From Wolbachia pipientis (lineage in GTDB: Bacteria; Pseudomonadota; Alphaproteobacteria; Rickettsiales; Anaplasmataceae): DNA of 64,000 nt. The notes beneath the pieces were generated by a model. That model saw nothing but the letters and a program-made list of their open reading frames with translations. It was not told where the DNA came from and made no database searches. The first letter of the stretch is position 1. The number at the start of each line of letters is the position of its first letter. The position numbers were made by a program, and so were the translations under genes. Below are positions 29,737 through 38,472 of this stretch, in pieces. The stretch covers positions 1,240,001 to 1,304,000 of the forward strand of contig CP095495.1 in NCBI GenBank assembly GCA_023052945.1, written 5' to 3'.

Positions 29737-31271
29737 ATGACAAGCACAAATGAAACTATTTTCGCTTTATCGACCGTATTGGGTAAGTCAGGAGTTGCAG
29801 TAATCAGAATTTCAGGCAACTACGCGTTTAAAGCTTTAAATCATTTTCATATTAAGAAAGAAATTAAACCAAGATTTGCTACTTTAGTTGATCTATATGA
29901 TGATTCCAATCAATTGATAGATAATGGAATAATCATCTATTTCCCTGCTCCAAACAGTTTCACTGGCGAGGACGTTATAGAGTTACAAGTGCATGGAAGC
30001 AAGGCAGTCATAAAAATCATCTTGGAGGAATTATCAAAAATTTTTGTTATGGCCAGCCTGGAGAATTCTCACTTAGGGCTTTTCTAAATGGTAAATTTGA
30101 CTTAACGCAAATAGAAGGGATTGCAGACTTAATTGATGCTGAGACGAAAATGCAAGCTAAACAAGCGATTAAGCAGATATCTGGAGAATTGGAGAGACTA
30201 TACAGCAATTGGAGGCAAAGATTAATAACGATACAATCCAAAATCGAAGCATATATAGACTTTCCAGAGGACATTTTGGCAGAAAAAAGTGAATTGGAAA
30301 AAATTAATAATGAAGTGCAATCTCTCGTGCAGTTGATACAAGAGCATTTAAATGATAATAGACGGGGCGAAAGGTTGCGTGAGGGTTTACATATTGTAAT
30401 AACTGGTGAACCAAATGTCGGTAAATCAACTCTGTTTAATTTCTTAGCCAAGCGTGATATTGCTATTGTTTCTGAATATGCAGGCACAACAAGAGACGTG
30501 CTTGAAGCTCATATTGACATTGGCGGATACCCAATCATTCTCTCTGATACTGCTGGAATTCGTGAGAGTTCAGACCCGATAGAATCAGAAGGCATAAGTC
30601 GAGCAAAAAAGAGGTCTTTTGAAGCTGATCTAAGAATAGAACTATTTCCTTTTGAACAACGACACGATGTCAATTATCAAGCCACAGGCAATATACCATC
30701 TGTCGTACCAGTGCTTGACACACAACTATGCAAATATTGTAATCAACAAACGGTGTCATCCCAGTGCGTGACACTGGGATCCAGATATAAAAATACTTGC
30801 AAATTATGCAATAGACAATGGATTCTAGAAACATGTGCTGAAAACAATGTTCATAGCTGGATTCCAGTGTCAGCTACTTGCATGACATCAGACCAAAATG
30901 ACACCATTTATGTTCTGAGCAAAGCTGACGATGTTATCAATGATCACAATATAAAAGTTAATGGCATAGATTTTCTACCTATTTCTATTTTAAAGGGAAT
31001 AGGTACAAACAAGTTGATCTCTCTCATAAAAAAGAAGGCAGAGGAAAAATTTGGGCGTGATAGAGACACTCCTGTGATTACTCGGCAAAGACATAGGAGT
31101 CACATGCAGAAAGCACTGGAACATTTACAACGTTTTAATATCGATAATCCAATTGAGTTGATATCTGAAGATTTGAGGCTTGCTGCATTTGAACTTGGTG
31201 CGGTGATTGGAATTATTAATGTTGAGGAAATATTGGACAGTATATTTAGCAACTTTTGCGTGGGCAAGTAA
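29737..31271 (+). CDS. mnmE: tRNA modification GTPase MnmE, 1-nt frameshift plus in-frame palindromic insert
   Basis: MnmE with MnmG modifies the wobble uridine of some tRNAs. The N-terminal folate-binding domain (29737-30087) starts [20 protein letters not shown]. It ends early because one G is missing near 30054; restoring it gives [20 protein letters not shown] and joins the second frame. The G domain has [17 protein letters not shown] and SKAD. The C-terminus FCVGK is the catalytic C-x-G-K end, so the gene is complete. A palindromic repeat of about 64 codons (30700-30890) is inserted in frame between the DTAG and SKAD motifs. The frameshift may be a sequencing error. Confidence 0.9.
30700..30890. 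repeat. palindromic repeat inserted in frame in mnmE
   Basis: The DNA holds the same units as intergenic palindromes: GTACCAGTGCTTGACAC, then GGTGTCATCCCAGTGCGTGA and a third unit with GGATTCCAGTGTCAGC. It is read through as [18 protein letters not shown] and further cysteine-rich sequence. Neighbouring MnmE sequence on both sides is in one frame. Confidence 0.85.
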
Positions 31272-31318
31272 AGCTTTTATAGATTGCTTAAAATCAAATG
31301 TTGTGATAGAAAAGAAAC

Positions 31319-31406
31319 GGACGGATGGCCGAGCGGTTTAAGGCACCAGTCTTGAAAACTGACGTACGTGATGAGCGTACCATGGGTTCGAATCCCATTC
31401 CGTCCG
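31319..31406 (+). tRNA. tRNA-Ser (anticodon TGA)
   Basis: Type II tRNA. The acceptor GGACGGA pairs with TCCGTCC. The anticodon loop CTTGAAA (anticodon TGA) sits in stem CCAGT/ACTG. The long variable arm is GTACGTGATGAGCGTAC, and the T-arm is ATGGG-TTCGAAT-CCCAT. No CCA encoded. Confidence 0.97.
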
Positions 31407-31574
31407 CACAGCATCCCGCGATGTTAGCTGATTTTTAGAGCTTATTTGGACTATGTGGTTCATAACGCTGGAAATCTTATCTAATCTAGCCACATCTTTT
31501 AAAAATACATCCCTTTGTAAATTGACCTTATTAGCGAAGAAAGCTAATATCTATAAATAGATTACCATCTGAAT

Positions 31575-32591
31575 ATGAAAACCGATATAGTAATAATAGG
31601 TGCAGGGCCTATTGGAATATTCACTGCTTTTCAAGCGGGAATGCTTGATATGAGATGTCATATAATAGATGTTTTGGATCAAGCAGGAGGACAATGCACA
31701 GCTCTTTACCCAGAAAAGCCAATATATGATATACCTGGTTATCCTGTAATTACTGCCCAAAAATTAATTGAGCAATTAATGGAGCAAGCTTCACCATTTG
31801 AGCCTGTTTACCATTTAAGTCAAAAAGTGGAAAAGATTTCGAATAACTGTGATCAAAGCTTTACTATCATAACTAACACAGGTACAGAGGTAAAATGTAA
31901 GGCTGTTATTGTTGCTGCAGGTAACGGAATGTTTGAACCTAACCGTCCACCCTTAAGTGGTATATTAGAATACGAAAATAAATCTGTATTTTACAGTGTA
32001 AATAAAATTTCTGATTTTCAGGACAAAACTATAGTCATTGCAGGGGGGGGTGATTCTGCAGCTGATTGGACTGTAGAACTTTCTAAAGTTGCAAAGAAAA
32101 TTTATGTGATACATAGAAGAAAGGAATTTCGCTGCACTCCTGAAACTAGAAATAAATTAGAATCACTTGAAAATAATGGAAAGATAGAACTGGTAGTGCC
32201 ATATCAATTACACGAACTAGCAGGAGGTAATGGGCAGTTGAGCGCAGTGATAGTAAAAAACATTGCCTCTAAGGAAGAAAAAGAAATATCCGCTGATTTT
32301 TTGCTGCCATTTTTTGGATTGTCAATGAATCTTGGGCCAATAAACAGTTGGGGTATAGAGTTAGAACATGGCCGCATAATTGTCGACCCAGCTACACTTA
32401 GAACCAGTAGAGATAGAATATATGCAATCGGAGATATAGCTACTTATCCAGGCAAACTCAAGTTGATACTAAGTGGTTTTGCCGAGAGTGCCATGGCTTG
32501 TTATGACATATACAAAGTAATCCACAACTCTCCAGTCAATTTTCAATATTCAACTTCAAAGGGAATTCACGGGAAAGAAAAACTTGCTTGA
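31575..32591 (+). CDS. ferredoxin/flavodoxin-NADP+ reductase (thioredoxin-reductase-like)
   Basis: A 338-residue two-dinucleotide-fold flavoprotein. The FAD motif is IIGAGPIGIFTAFQAGM (residues 6-22) and the NADP motif is IVIAGGGDSAADWTVEL (about 153-169). C-terminal FAD contact: DRIYAIGDIATYPGKLK. The CxxC redox pair of thioredoxin reductase is absent, which places it with the type 2 ferredoxin-NADP reductases. It probably supplies reduced ferredoxin for Fe-S cluster and heme synthesis (inference). Its last codons overlap the start of a 450-bp repeat. Confidence 0.9.
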   Translation: MKTDIVIIGAGPIGIFTAFQAGMLDMRCHIIDVLDQAGGQCTALYPEKPIYDIPGYPVITAQKLIEQLMEQASPFEPVYHLSQKVEKISNNCDQSFTIITNTGTEVKCKAVIVAAGNGMFEPNRPPLSGILEYENKSVFYSVNKISDFQDKTIVIAGGGDSAADWTVELSKVAKKIYVIHRRKEFRCTPETRNKLESLENNGKIELVVPYQLHELAGGNGQLSAVIVKNIASKEEKEISADFLLPFFGLSMNLGPINSWGIELEHGRIIVDPATLRTSRDRIYAIGDIATYPGKLKLILSGFAESAMACYDIYKVIHNSPVNFQYSTSKGIHGKEKLA

Positions 32592-33031
32592 CAAACTCCA
32601 CCAGCCCCCTTATCATGAAAGTGAAGCTATTTCATTTAACTTCGCAATCTCTGCAGCAGATTAAAATGACAAGAAAACTTGTATTTGGCGTACTATTGTT
32701 TAATTTTTTGCACTATGTGCACCGTATGTCTTTATAAAATTTCTAGGTTTTTACCTACATAAGCTGAAACGCGCTTATAGAGCGTTCAAGACATCACCCA
32801 ACGTCAAATTTTAAAATAGAGAGTGTAATAACTAGCTACCACGGGTTTTCTATGCCTTTTTTTTCTGCCTAGTAAATTTCTTAAATATTAAAGCTAAGGT
32901 TAGTTGCATTTAAAAGCAGCTAAATTGCAGCGTTTAAGACTTAAAAAACGCCAATACTGAAAATAGACAATGACTAGGGCTTCTTTTGCCTTTTTTTTCG
33001 TTTGATAAATTTCTTAATGTTTATAGCTAAA
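32577..33031 (+). repeat. 450-bp dispersed repeat, copy 1
   Basis: Nearly identical to 48845-49301, with only about ten differences over 455 bp. Both copies start at the 3' end of an unrelated gene (here the reductase, there gatA) and end at TAGCTAAA. Inside are a promoter-like pair, a short open frame of 40 codons (32615-32737), small hairpins, and two related T-rich blocks ending TAGCTAA or AAGCTAA. No known RNA or protein was recognised. Confidence 0.85.
32588..32616 (+). promoter_or_regulatory. predicted sigma-70 promoter in the 450-bp repeat
   Basis: TTGACA at 32588-32593 and TATCAT at 32611-32616 are separated by exactly 17 bp. The same pair with the same spacing is kept in the other copy (48857-48885), although the spacer differs at two positions. 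It would start transcription near 32623 into the repeat. Confidence 0.55.
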
Positions 33032-33037
33032 CGACAA

Positions 33038-33097
33038 CCGTCATCCCGCTACGTGTTAGCGGGATCTATGTTAAGAGATACCGCGGCGGTATGACGG
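33038..33097. repeat. hairpin repeat (CGTCATCCCGCT type)
   Basis: Two nested arms: CCCGCTACGTGTTAGCGGG and ACCGCGGCGGT, with outer CCGTCAT/ATGACGG. Related copies are at 38745, 56451, 57584 and 61295, and a half copy is near 50270. It is a second palindromic family, distinct from the CCAGTGCTTGACACTGG family. Confidence 0.8.
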
Positions 33098-33127
33098 TTA
33101 AGTAGGGTGTCATCCCAGTGCCCAAGC

Positions 33128-33244
33128 AACAAGGACAACATTGCAAATTTAGAGTTCAAAAGGGTTATTCCTCGAGAACTACTGCGTCAGAAAGCTGGCG
33201 TTGAATTTGTATATAATGTTGATCTTGGAGGTTTTTATGAATAA
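33128..33244 (+). pseudogene. 3' remnant of an unknown gene upstream of radC
   Basis: An open frame without start reads NKDNIANLEFKRVIPRELLR and ends FVYNVDLGGFYE before TAA at 33242, overlapping the radC start by 8 bp. Its left side is cut by palindromic repeats. The overlap suggests it was once translated just ahead of radC. The product is not recognised. Confidence 0.45.
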
Positions 33245-33896
33245 TAGTGAGAGAAAAGAGAAATTAGAAACTCGTATTCTATCAAGCAGAGGTAGATCTT
33301 TGCTTGACTATGAGCTACTGGAACGTAATCTATCTGCATACACAGAAGGAAGAGAAGTTGCCAAAAAGCTAATGGAGCTCTTTAGTAGTTTAGGGAGAGT
33401 AATTAATGCTGATTTTCATGAGCTAAAAAATGTTACAGGAATGAACGATGGAGCAATAGCAAGTATCTTTTGCCTGAAAGAGATTTTTGATAGGATATTG
33501 AAAGGTAAGTTAAAAAAGCTGTCGATTCTTGATAATAGAGAAGAGCTACTAAAATACTTTAAAGCAGCAATAGGGCAGTCAAGAAAGGAAAGCTTACGAG
33601 TGATATACTTAGATAGAAGTGGTCATTTAATATATGAGTATATTCAAGACTGTGGAACTATAGACAGAGTACCTCTGTATGTGAGGGAAATAATAAAACA
33701 GGGATTACTGATTGATGCAGCATCTATTGCAATTTCACATAATCATCCAAGCGGAGATATAGAGCCATCAAAGGAGGATGAAGATAACACACTTACATTA
33801 GCTGCAACCTGTGAAAATGTAGGAATGAAATTGATAGATCATATAATCGTAACACAAAAGAGCCACTTTAGTTTTTATGACAGTGGTTTATTGTAA
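33237..33896 (+). CDS. radC: RadC-family JAB/MPN-domain protein
   Basis: RadC proteins are named for DNA repair but their activity is unclear; they are common on phages and islands. From ATG at 33237 (MNNSERKEK) the protein is 219 residues. GGAGG at 33227-33231 supports this start over the upstream ATG at 33201. Residues seen: an HhH-like N-terminal half with ELKNVTGMNDGAIA, and the JAMM metal motif in SHNHPSGDIEPSKEDED. In Wolbachia radC typically travels with WO prophage material. A strong terminator follows directly. Confidence 0.93.
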   Translation: MNNSERKEKLETRILSSRGRSLLDYELLERNLSAYTEGREVAKKLMELFSSLGRVINADFHELKNVTGMNDGAIASIFCLKEIFDRILKGKLKKLSILDNREELLKYFKAAIGQSRKESLRVIYLDRSGHLIYEYIQDCGTIDRVPLYVREIIKQGLLIDAASIAISHNHPSGDIEPSKEDEDNTLTLAATCENVGMKLIDHIIVTQKSHFSFYDSGLL

Positions 33897-33907
33897 TCTG
33901 TAAACCA

Positions 33908-33940
33908 GAAGGAAAGTTCTCTAACTTTCCTTCTTTTTTT
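33908..33940 (+). terminator. rho-independent terminator after radC
   Basis: A perfect 11-bp stem, GAAGGAAAGTT (33908-33918) with AACTTTCCTTC (33923-33933), has a 4-base loop and is followed by seven T's. It lies 12 bp after the radC stop. Confidence 0.92.
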
Positions 33941-33999
33941 CTACTTCATAAATTAAAAAATTTAATGTAAGCTTGAACAGCTAGAATTAGTAATGAAAG

Positions 34000-34293
34000 G
34001 TGGAATTAGGCAAAAAAATAAAGGAACTTAGGTTATACTGTGGTTTGACACAAACTGAATTAGGAAAAAGAATAGGTGTTTCATATAGACAGATACAAAG
34101 GTACGAAAATGGTTCAAATTACATTTTAGCCAGTAGACTATATGACTTAGCAAAAGCCCTATCGATTGATGTTGCTGATTTCTTTACCAGTATGCATGCT
34201 GACTCACATGAAAGTTACGATGAAGAAATACTAAAACTAGTCAAAGGATATAACGAAATTAAGAGCAAAAGGTTACGTAGTTCTGATACGTAA
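34000..34293 (+). CDS. XRE-type transcriptional regulator (regulator 1)
   Basis: A 97-residue protein with one helix-turn-helix of the Cro/C1 type at residues 4-60: IKELRLYCGLTQTELGKRIG followed by YRQIQRYENGSN. It starts at GTG (34000). It is a close paralogue of the regulator at 37204. Such regulators accompany WO prophage modules. The next gene begins 1 bp after its stop, so the two are probably cotranscribed or are halves of a former two-domain regulator. Confidence 0.85.
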   Translation: MELGKKIKELRLYCGLTQTELGKRIGVSYRQIQRYENGSNYILASRLYDLAKALSIDVADFFTSMHADSHESYDEEILKLVKGYNEIKSKRLRSSDT

Positions 34294-34294
34294 A

Positions 34295-34657
34295 ATGACC
34301 ATACAACATCCTATCGATAAGCAAATAGGTGAAAGGATAAGGAAAAGAAGGCTAATGTGTGGTTTTAGCCAAAGGGACTTAGGAAAAAAGCTTGGAATTT
34401 CATTTCAGCATATACAAGGATATGAAACTGGAGAGGTAAGGCTTATAGTTGATAGGCTATATAAGTTAGCAGAAGCACTGTCCGTTGATATGTCATATTT
34501 TTTTACCAAAGCCTCTGAAGACTTGCATGATAATGCCTTCCGTAGCGATGTGGGCAGCGAAGAAATATCAAGATTAGTAAGAGAATATAGAAAAATTAAA
34601 GATGAAACATTGTGTAACATAGTTCATTCAGTAACAAAAGCGCTTGCCAATAAATAA
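34295..34657 (+). CDS. XRE-type transcriptional regulator (regulator 2)
   Basis: A 120-residue protein with a single Cro/C1-type helix-turn-helix: RIRKRRLMCGFSQRDLGKKL and FQHIQGYETGEVRL, then a short C-terminal region. Only distantly similar to regulator 1. No clear Shine-Dalgarno site precedes the ATG, which fits translational coupling to the gene above. A dimeric phage-type repressor role is an inference. Confidence 0.85.
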   Translation: MTIQHPIDKQIGERIRKRRLMCGFSQRDLGKKLGISFQHIQGYETGEVRLIVDRLYKLAEALSVDMSYFFTKASEDLHDNAFRSDVGSEEISRLVREYRKIKDETLCNIVHSVTKALANK

Positions 34658-34739
34658 TAATATCTAAATGCATCTCTAACCCACTTCTACAAGCAATACT
34701 AATCAAGGTAAATTTTTATGGTGATTTTGGGAAGTGTTC

Positions 34740-34875
34740 ATAAGTGTCAAGTTAAAAGCAAATTCAGGGAGTAAAGGTTAGTTCTTGTCTTTCAAGGAGA
34801 ATCTTGACCAAGTTATGGTAAGTTTTTCACGAAAAATCTTTAAGCTATTAATCTTATTATCTAACATTCCCTAAT
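34740..34875 (-). pseudogene. degenerate IS4-type element end
   Basis: The sequence GTGTCAAGTTAAAAGC and the following 100 bp align with the left end and transposase 3' end of the IS4 element at 21014 (shared GGTAAGTTTTT and TTTAAGCTATTAAT-like stretches), with many differences. Only this end remains. It marks an old insertion beside the orphan genes. Confidence 0.6.
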
Positions 34876-34956
34876 TTTAATCAAAATTCAAGAACCACTT
34901 TATATAAGTCTTTGCAATAGCTTATTCCTCAAGGCTATGTTTTACATAGCCTCCAA

Positions 34957-36030
34957 TTAAGAACGTCCTACAGATGTCGTTTTGGTATCTTTTAATTTGT
35001 TTACCCAAGAAAAAGTCTCACTACTTTTAGAATTTTGGTCACCCCACCTTCCACACCTAGTAAAACTGCCTCTTTCTACTGCTTCTTTAACAGACATTCC
35101 ACCAAATAAACACCCCTGTCCTATGATTTCTCCTATTTTTTGCAACTCATTCCACATTTCTTCATCTTCCACCTCAACTTGTACTTGATGATAGTCTTCT
35201 GTATCGTGATATACCATTAAATTTAGCTCTCCTAGGCTAGTGCAAAGTGTTACTGTAAAAGCGCTGTTATCGGATATATCTACATAATTTCTTTTACCGT
35301 CTTTCCCGGTTTTGACCTCAACTTCACCATCACCTATTTTTATGATATTACCGCCAAGGTTTAAGTCTCCTTTACTTAAGCCCAAATTTTTTGCACCTTC
35401 TACAACTTTGGCAACATCAACTATGCAGCTATGTGAAAATTCAATATAGAAGGTCTTATTATCAATTTCTACATCTTCAACAGTTCCTTCTATAGTAGCG
35501 TCTTCTCCAACTTCCCTAAGTTTCTTGAGCCTACTATATATTTGTGGCTCAATTTCTTTTTGCACTTTTTCAGCTATTTTCTTATCAACTTGTACATTAA
35601 AATCTGCTCCATGTAAGGCTAACTTTCTGATTATATCTTCTTGTTTATTTTCTTTGAATTCATCACGATACATCTTAAACATTGTAACGTTAGCGAAGCT
35701 AAAGCCATTTTTATTGGCAGCATTTATTCTTATTCCTAAATCCAAAGCTTCATCGACAACTTTACTTAACTCGTTTATATTTTTAGCTGCAATAGCTTTT
35801 TCCAAAAATTCATTTAGTTTCATATTTTCATATTCACTTAGCCTTATTTTGCATAAAGCTGATTGAAATGGATTGAGCTCCTCAGGATATGTTAAGACAG
35901 GTAATTTACTAATCTTTTTATTTGCTGTTGGAGCAGCTTTTATAAAATTAGGTAACAACCCTTCTTTTGCTATTCGCTCTACCGCTTTTAACATTTTACT
36001 AGACAATTTTTTACTATTTATTTTTTTCAT
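34957..36030 (-). CDS. hypothetical protein with ankyrin-like N-terminal half
   Basis: A 357-residue protein from ATG at 36030 (MKKINSKKLSSK), chosen because GAGGG lies 6-10 bases upstream. The N-terminal half is helical, with DLGIRINAANKNGFSF and LALHGADFNVQVD, which resemble ankyrin repeats but are weak. The C-terminal half is different, with NLGGNIIKIGDGEVEVKTG and an acidic VEVEDEEMW stretch. No enzyme motif, signal peptide or membrane segment is visible. It lies between phage-type regulators and diverges from the gene at 36229. Function unknown. Confidence 0.7.
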   Translation of the reverse strand: MKKINSKKLSSKMLKAVERIAKEGLLPNFIKAAPTANKKISKLPVLTYPEELNPFQSALCKIRLSEYENMKLNEFLEKAIAAKNINELSKVVDEALDLGIRINAANKNGFSFANVTMFKMYRDEFKENKQEDIIRKLALHGADFNVQVDKKIAEKVQKEIEPQIYSRLKKLREVGEDATIEGTVEDVEIDNKTFYIEFSHSCIVDVAKVVEGAKNLGLSKGDLNLGGNIIKIGDGEVEVKTGKDGKRNYVDISDNSAFTVTLCTSLGELNLMVYHDTEDYHQVQVEVEDEEMWNELQKIGEIIGQGCLFGGMSVKEAVERGSFTRCGRWGDQNSKSSETFSWVNKLKDTKTTSVGRS

Positions 36031-36228
36031 TGTAACCCTCACTTAATTTCATTACTATTCGATCATAACGTGATAAATGTTATTTAATTGTTAACACTAT
36101 ACGACTTGTTGATTTACTATAAATTATAGTAACAAACTTTACGGGCATTTACGCTAGAAAAACATATCTCGTAAAAATTATTTCAATTTCAATAAAAGTT
36201 GGGTACTGTGATTGTAAAATTGAAAGAA

Positions 36229-37152
36229 ATGGATCTCCTGTCTTATTCCACTGCAAAGCTGAAGAAGCATTGTCAGCTACTTGATGATGAAGAAAAAGTA
36301 ATTCTATATGAGCAGCTGCTAGACAAGGCTAAAGACATACTTGAAAATTCAAGAGATAATGTTTCTGAACTGAAAAAGATCAGTAAAGCTGCTGTAGCAA
36401 TAGAGGAAACCACCGATCAGCAGTTACTAGAAAAGTTTAATGATGACCACCCGCTAAGAGAAGTGGACATTTTAATCTACTCTCCTCAGGGAAATACTGA
36501 ACATCTATTCAGCATAGATAACTCGTCAGAGCTTTATGATTTAAAAGAAGATAAGGATAAAGCTCTTTATAATGCAGTAAAATCAAATGATGTTGAGCTT
36601 GTAAAAAAGCTGCTAATGATCCTTTTACCTACAGAAGTAGGTAATTTTGATGTAGAATACTTGGAAGAATTGAAAATATTGCTGTCAGGAATTCACAAAG
36701 AATTGCAATTATCACAAGATATGAAAAATTATCTTGTAAAGACGATAAAGTTCTATAGTTTTTTATGTAGTAATTTTAGCTTATTAGTTGCAAATCCTAC
36801 TGATGTAAAAGCTATGATCAATCTATTTGCTACTCAACCAAATATTGATTACCAAATAGATAAGCTTCTGCTTTCTTTTATTGTGAGAGATGTTGAGGAA
36901 AAAAAGCTAAATTCTGAAATCAAACACATGATAGAGCTTCTTGAGCAGCATGAAAGATTTGCTGAGCTCGAATATAAGGTTAGAAGATTAAGATCAGAGT
37001 TTGCATCTGGCAAAAGCAGATATTCGGCTGAAGTAATACGAAATAGCATTGCAGAACGAGAAAAAGAGATGAGGGAAATTGAGAAAAAATACGTAAGGCC
37101 AAACAATTTAATTAGCGAGAGGCAGAAATTATTAAAGCAATTACTTTGCTAG
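36229..37152 (+). CDS. hypothetical helical protein, ankyrin-like motif
   Basis: About 307 residues from ATG at 36229 (MDLLSYSTAKLKK); TTG at 36199 and GTG at 36208 are alternative starts. It is rich in Lys, Glu and Leu and largely helical. One segment, DKALYNAVKSNDVELVKKLL, looks like a single ankyrin-type helix pair. The C-terminal 80 residues are charged and likely coiled coil (EREKEMREIEKKYVRP). Not recognised. It diverges from the gene ending at 34957 and is followed 51 bp later by an XRE regulator. Confidence 0.7.
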   Translation: MDLLSYSTAKLKKHCQLLDDEEKVILYEQLLDKAKDILENSRDNVSELKKISKAAVAIEETTDQQLLEKFNDDHPLREVDILIYSPQGNTEHLFSIDNSSELYDLKEDKDKALYNAVKSNDVELVKKLLMILLPTEVGNFDVEYLEELKILLSGIHKELQLSQDMKNYLVKTIKFYSFLCSNFSLLVANPTDVKAMINLFATQPNIDYQIDKLLLSFIVRDVEEKKLNSEIKHMIELLEQHERFAELEYKVRRLRSEFASGKSRYSAEVIRNSIAEREKEMREIEKKYVRPNNLISERQKLLKQLLC

Positions 37153-37203
37153 CTTTTTTTCCACTTCATAAAATTTGTTGTAAATTTGAATAAGAGGTGA
37201 AAA

Positions 37204-37519
37204 GTGCAATTAGGTAAAAAGATAAAACAATTAAGGCTAGATCATGGTTTAACGCAGACCGAATTGGGAAAAAGAATAGGTGTCTCATATAGACAGATAC
37301 AAAGGTACGAAAATGGCTCAAATTGTGTTTTGGCTAGTAGATTATATGATTTAGCAAAAGCCCTATCGATTGATGTTGCTAACTTTTTTACTGATGTGCA
37401 TGCCGGCTCACATGAAGTTTACGATGAAGAGGTGTTAAAGCTAGTCAAAGGATATAATGAGATTAAGAGCAAAAGGTTACGTAGTGCGGTTTATATATTA
37501 GTAAAATCTTTTTCTCAAA
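37204..37519 (+). pseudogene. XRE-type regulator (regulator 3), 3' end cut by IS5
   Basis: Starts at GTG with AGAGGTG upstream. Residues 1-96 are almost the same as regulator 1 at 34000 (IKQLRLDHGLTQTELGKRIG, YRQIQRYENGSN, LVKGYNEIKSKRLRS). The frame continues AVYILVKSFSQ and runs into IS5 copy C at 37520; the last codons of the ORF come from the element. The helix-turn-helix is complete, so a truncated regulator could still be made. Confidence 0.8.
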
Positions 37520-38472
37520 AGACCTGCTGAAAAAGGTGATTGAAAAAATGATGTGAGAGAGGTAGAAGAAGAATAAGCAGATCAAGTAAGGAAAAAAATG
37601 AGCTTTAGTTACTATAATATGAAAAAATACCCAAGAAACTTTCGTAATATAACAGGTTTAACTATAGAGGAGTTCGAAAAAGTAGTGGAAAAAGTGAGGT
37701 CTGGATGGGAAAAACAGAAAAAGTGTCATGGTAGAAGATCAAAACTACCAACTCTGGAAGATAAGTTGTTTTGCGTAATTTTGTACTATCGCACTTACAT
37801 AACACATAGATTTTTAGGATGCCTATTCAATGTACACAACGCAAATGTATGTAGGTTACTTAAGAGAATAGAGCCATTACTCGCCAAAAAAGTGACTATA
37901 ACAAAAGATAGAAGTATGACGCCAGAAAAAATACTGAAGATTTTGGCTGATGTTACAGAACAGCAAATACAGAGACCAGAAGATAGTAAAAAACGGAAGA
38001 AATCATATTCAGGAAAAAAAGAACCAACACTATGAAAACTGAGATTATTATCGAAGAAGGAGGAAGAATTTTATCAGTGTCAAAGTCATACCGTGGTAGA
38101 ATTAGTGATTTCCGCATAAGGAAACAAGAAAAATATTTACCACTTGATAGCATAAAACATGCCGATTCTGGATATCAAGGTTGGCAAAAATTGCAAAGCA
38201 ATGTTATAATTCCATATAAAAAGTATCGTAAAAAGCCATTAACTCCAGAGCATAATAGAAGATTAGCATCATTTAGAATGAGAGTAGAAAACAAGATCCG
38301 AGAGATAAAGATATTTAAGATTATGTCGAATGTTTATCGCAATTTTCAGAAAAAATATAACCTGAGGTTCAATATTATTGCTGGTATTGTAAATCTTAAG
38401 CACGCCTTTTAGTTAACCTTGATTTTAGTCACCCTCCTTTCCTTTTTTTATCGCTTGATTCGCAGCAGGTCT
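37520..38472 (+). mobile_element. IS5-family element, copy C
   Basis: A full copy (953 bp) with AGACCTGCTG inverted ends. AAA occurs on both flanks. Its three differences in length from the 956-bp copies are all single-base losses in A or T runs (before the start codon, in the coding slippery run, and near the right end). Confidence 0.92.
37598..38412 (+). CDS. IS5-family transposase in two frames (copy C)
   Basis: The transposase is split into 145 codons (to 38035) and 126 codons (from ATG 38032) because the A-run before the junction has 7 A's instead of 8. The two frames overlap by ATGA. All catalytic residues are present across both parts. It is either a one-base loss or a slippage-dependent arrangement; copy D is the same. 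Confidence 0.85.

Noticed and set aside
30150..31271. Independent short MnmE starting at 30150
   Set aside because: The conserved N-terminal domain lies upstream in another frame and continues directly into it, so 30150 is only the first ATG after a frameshift.
34000..34657. Toxin-antitoxin pair made of the two tandem XRE genes
   Set aside because: Both are DNA-binding-type proteins and neither resembles a toxin. A regulator pair fits better.
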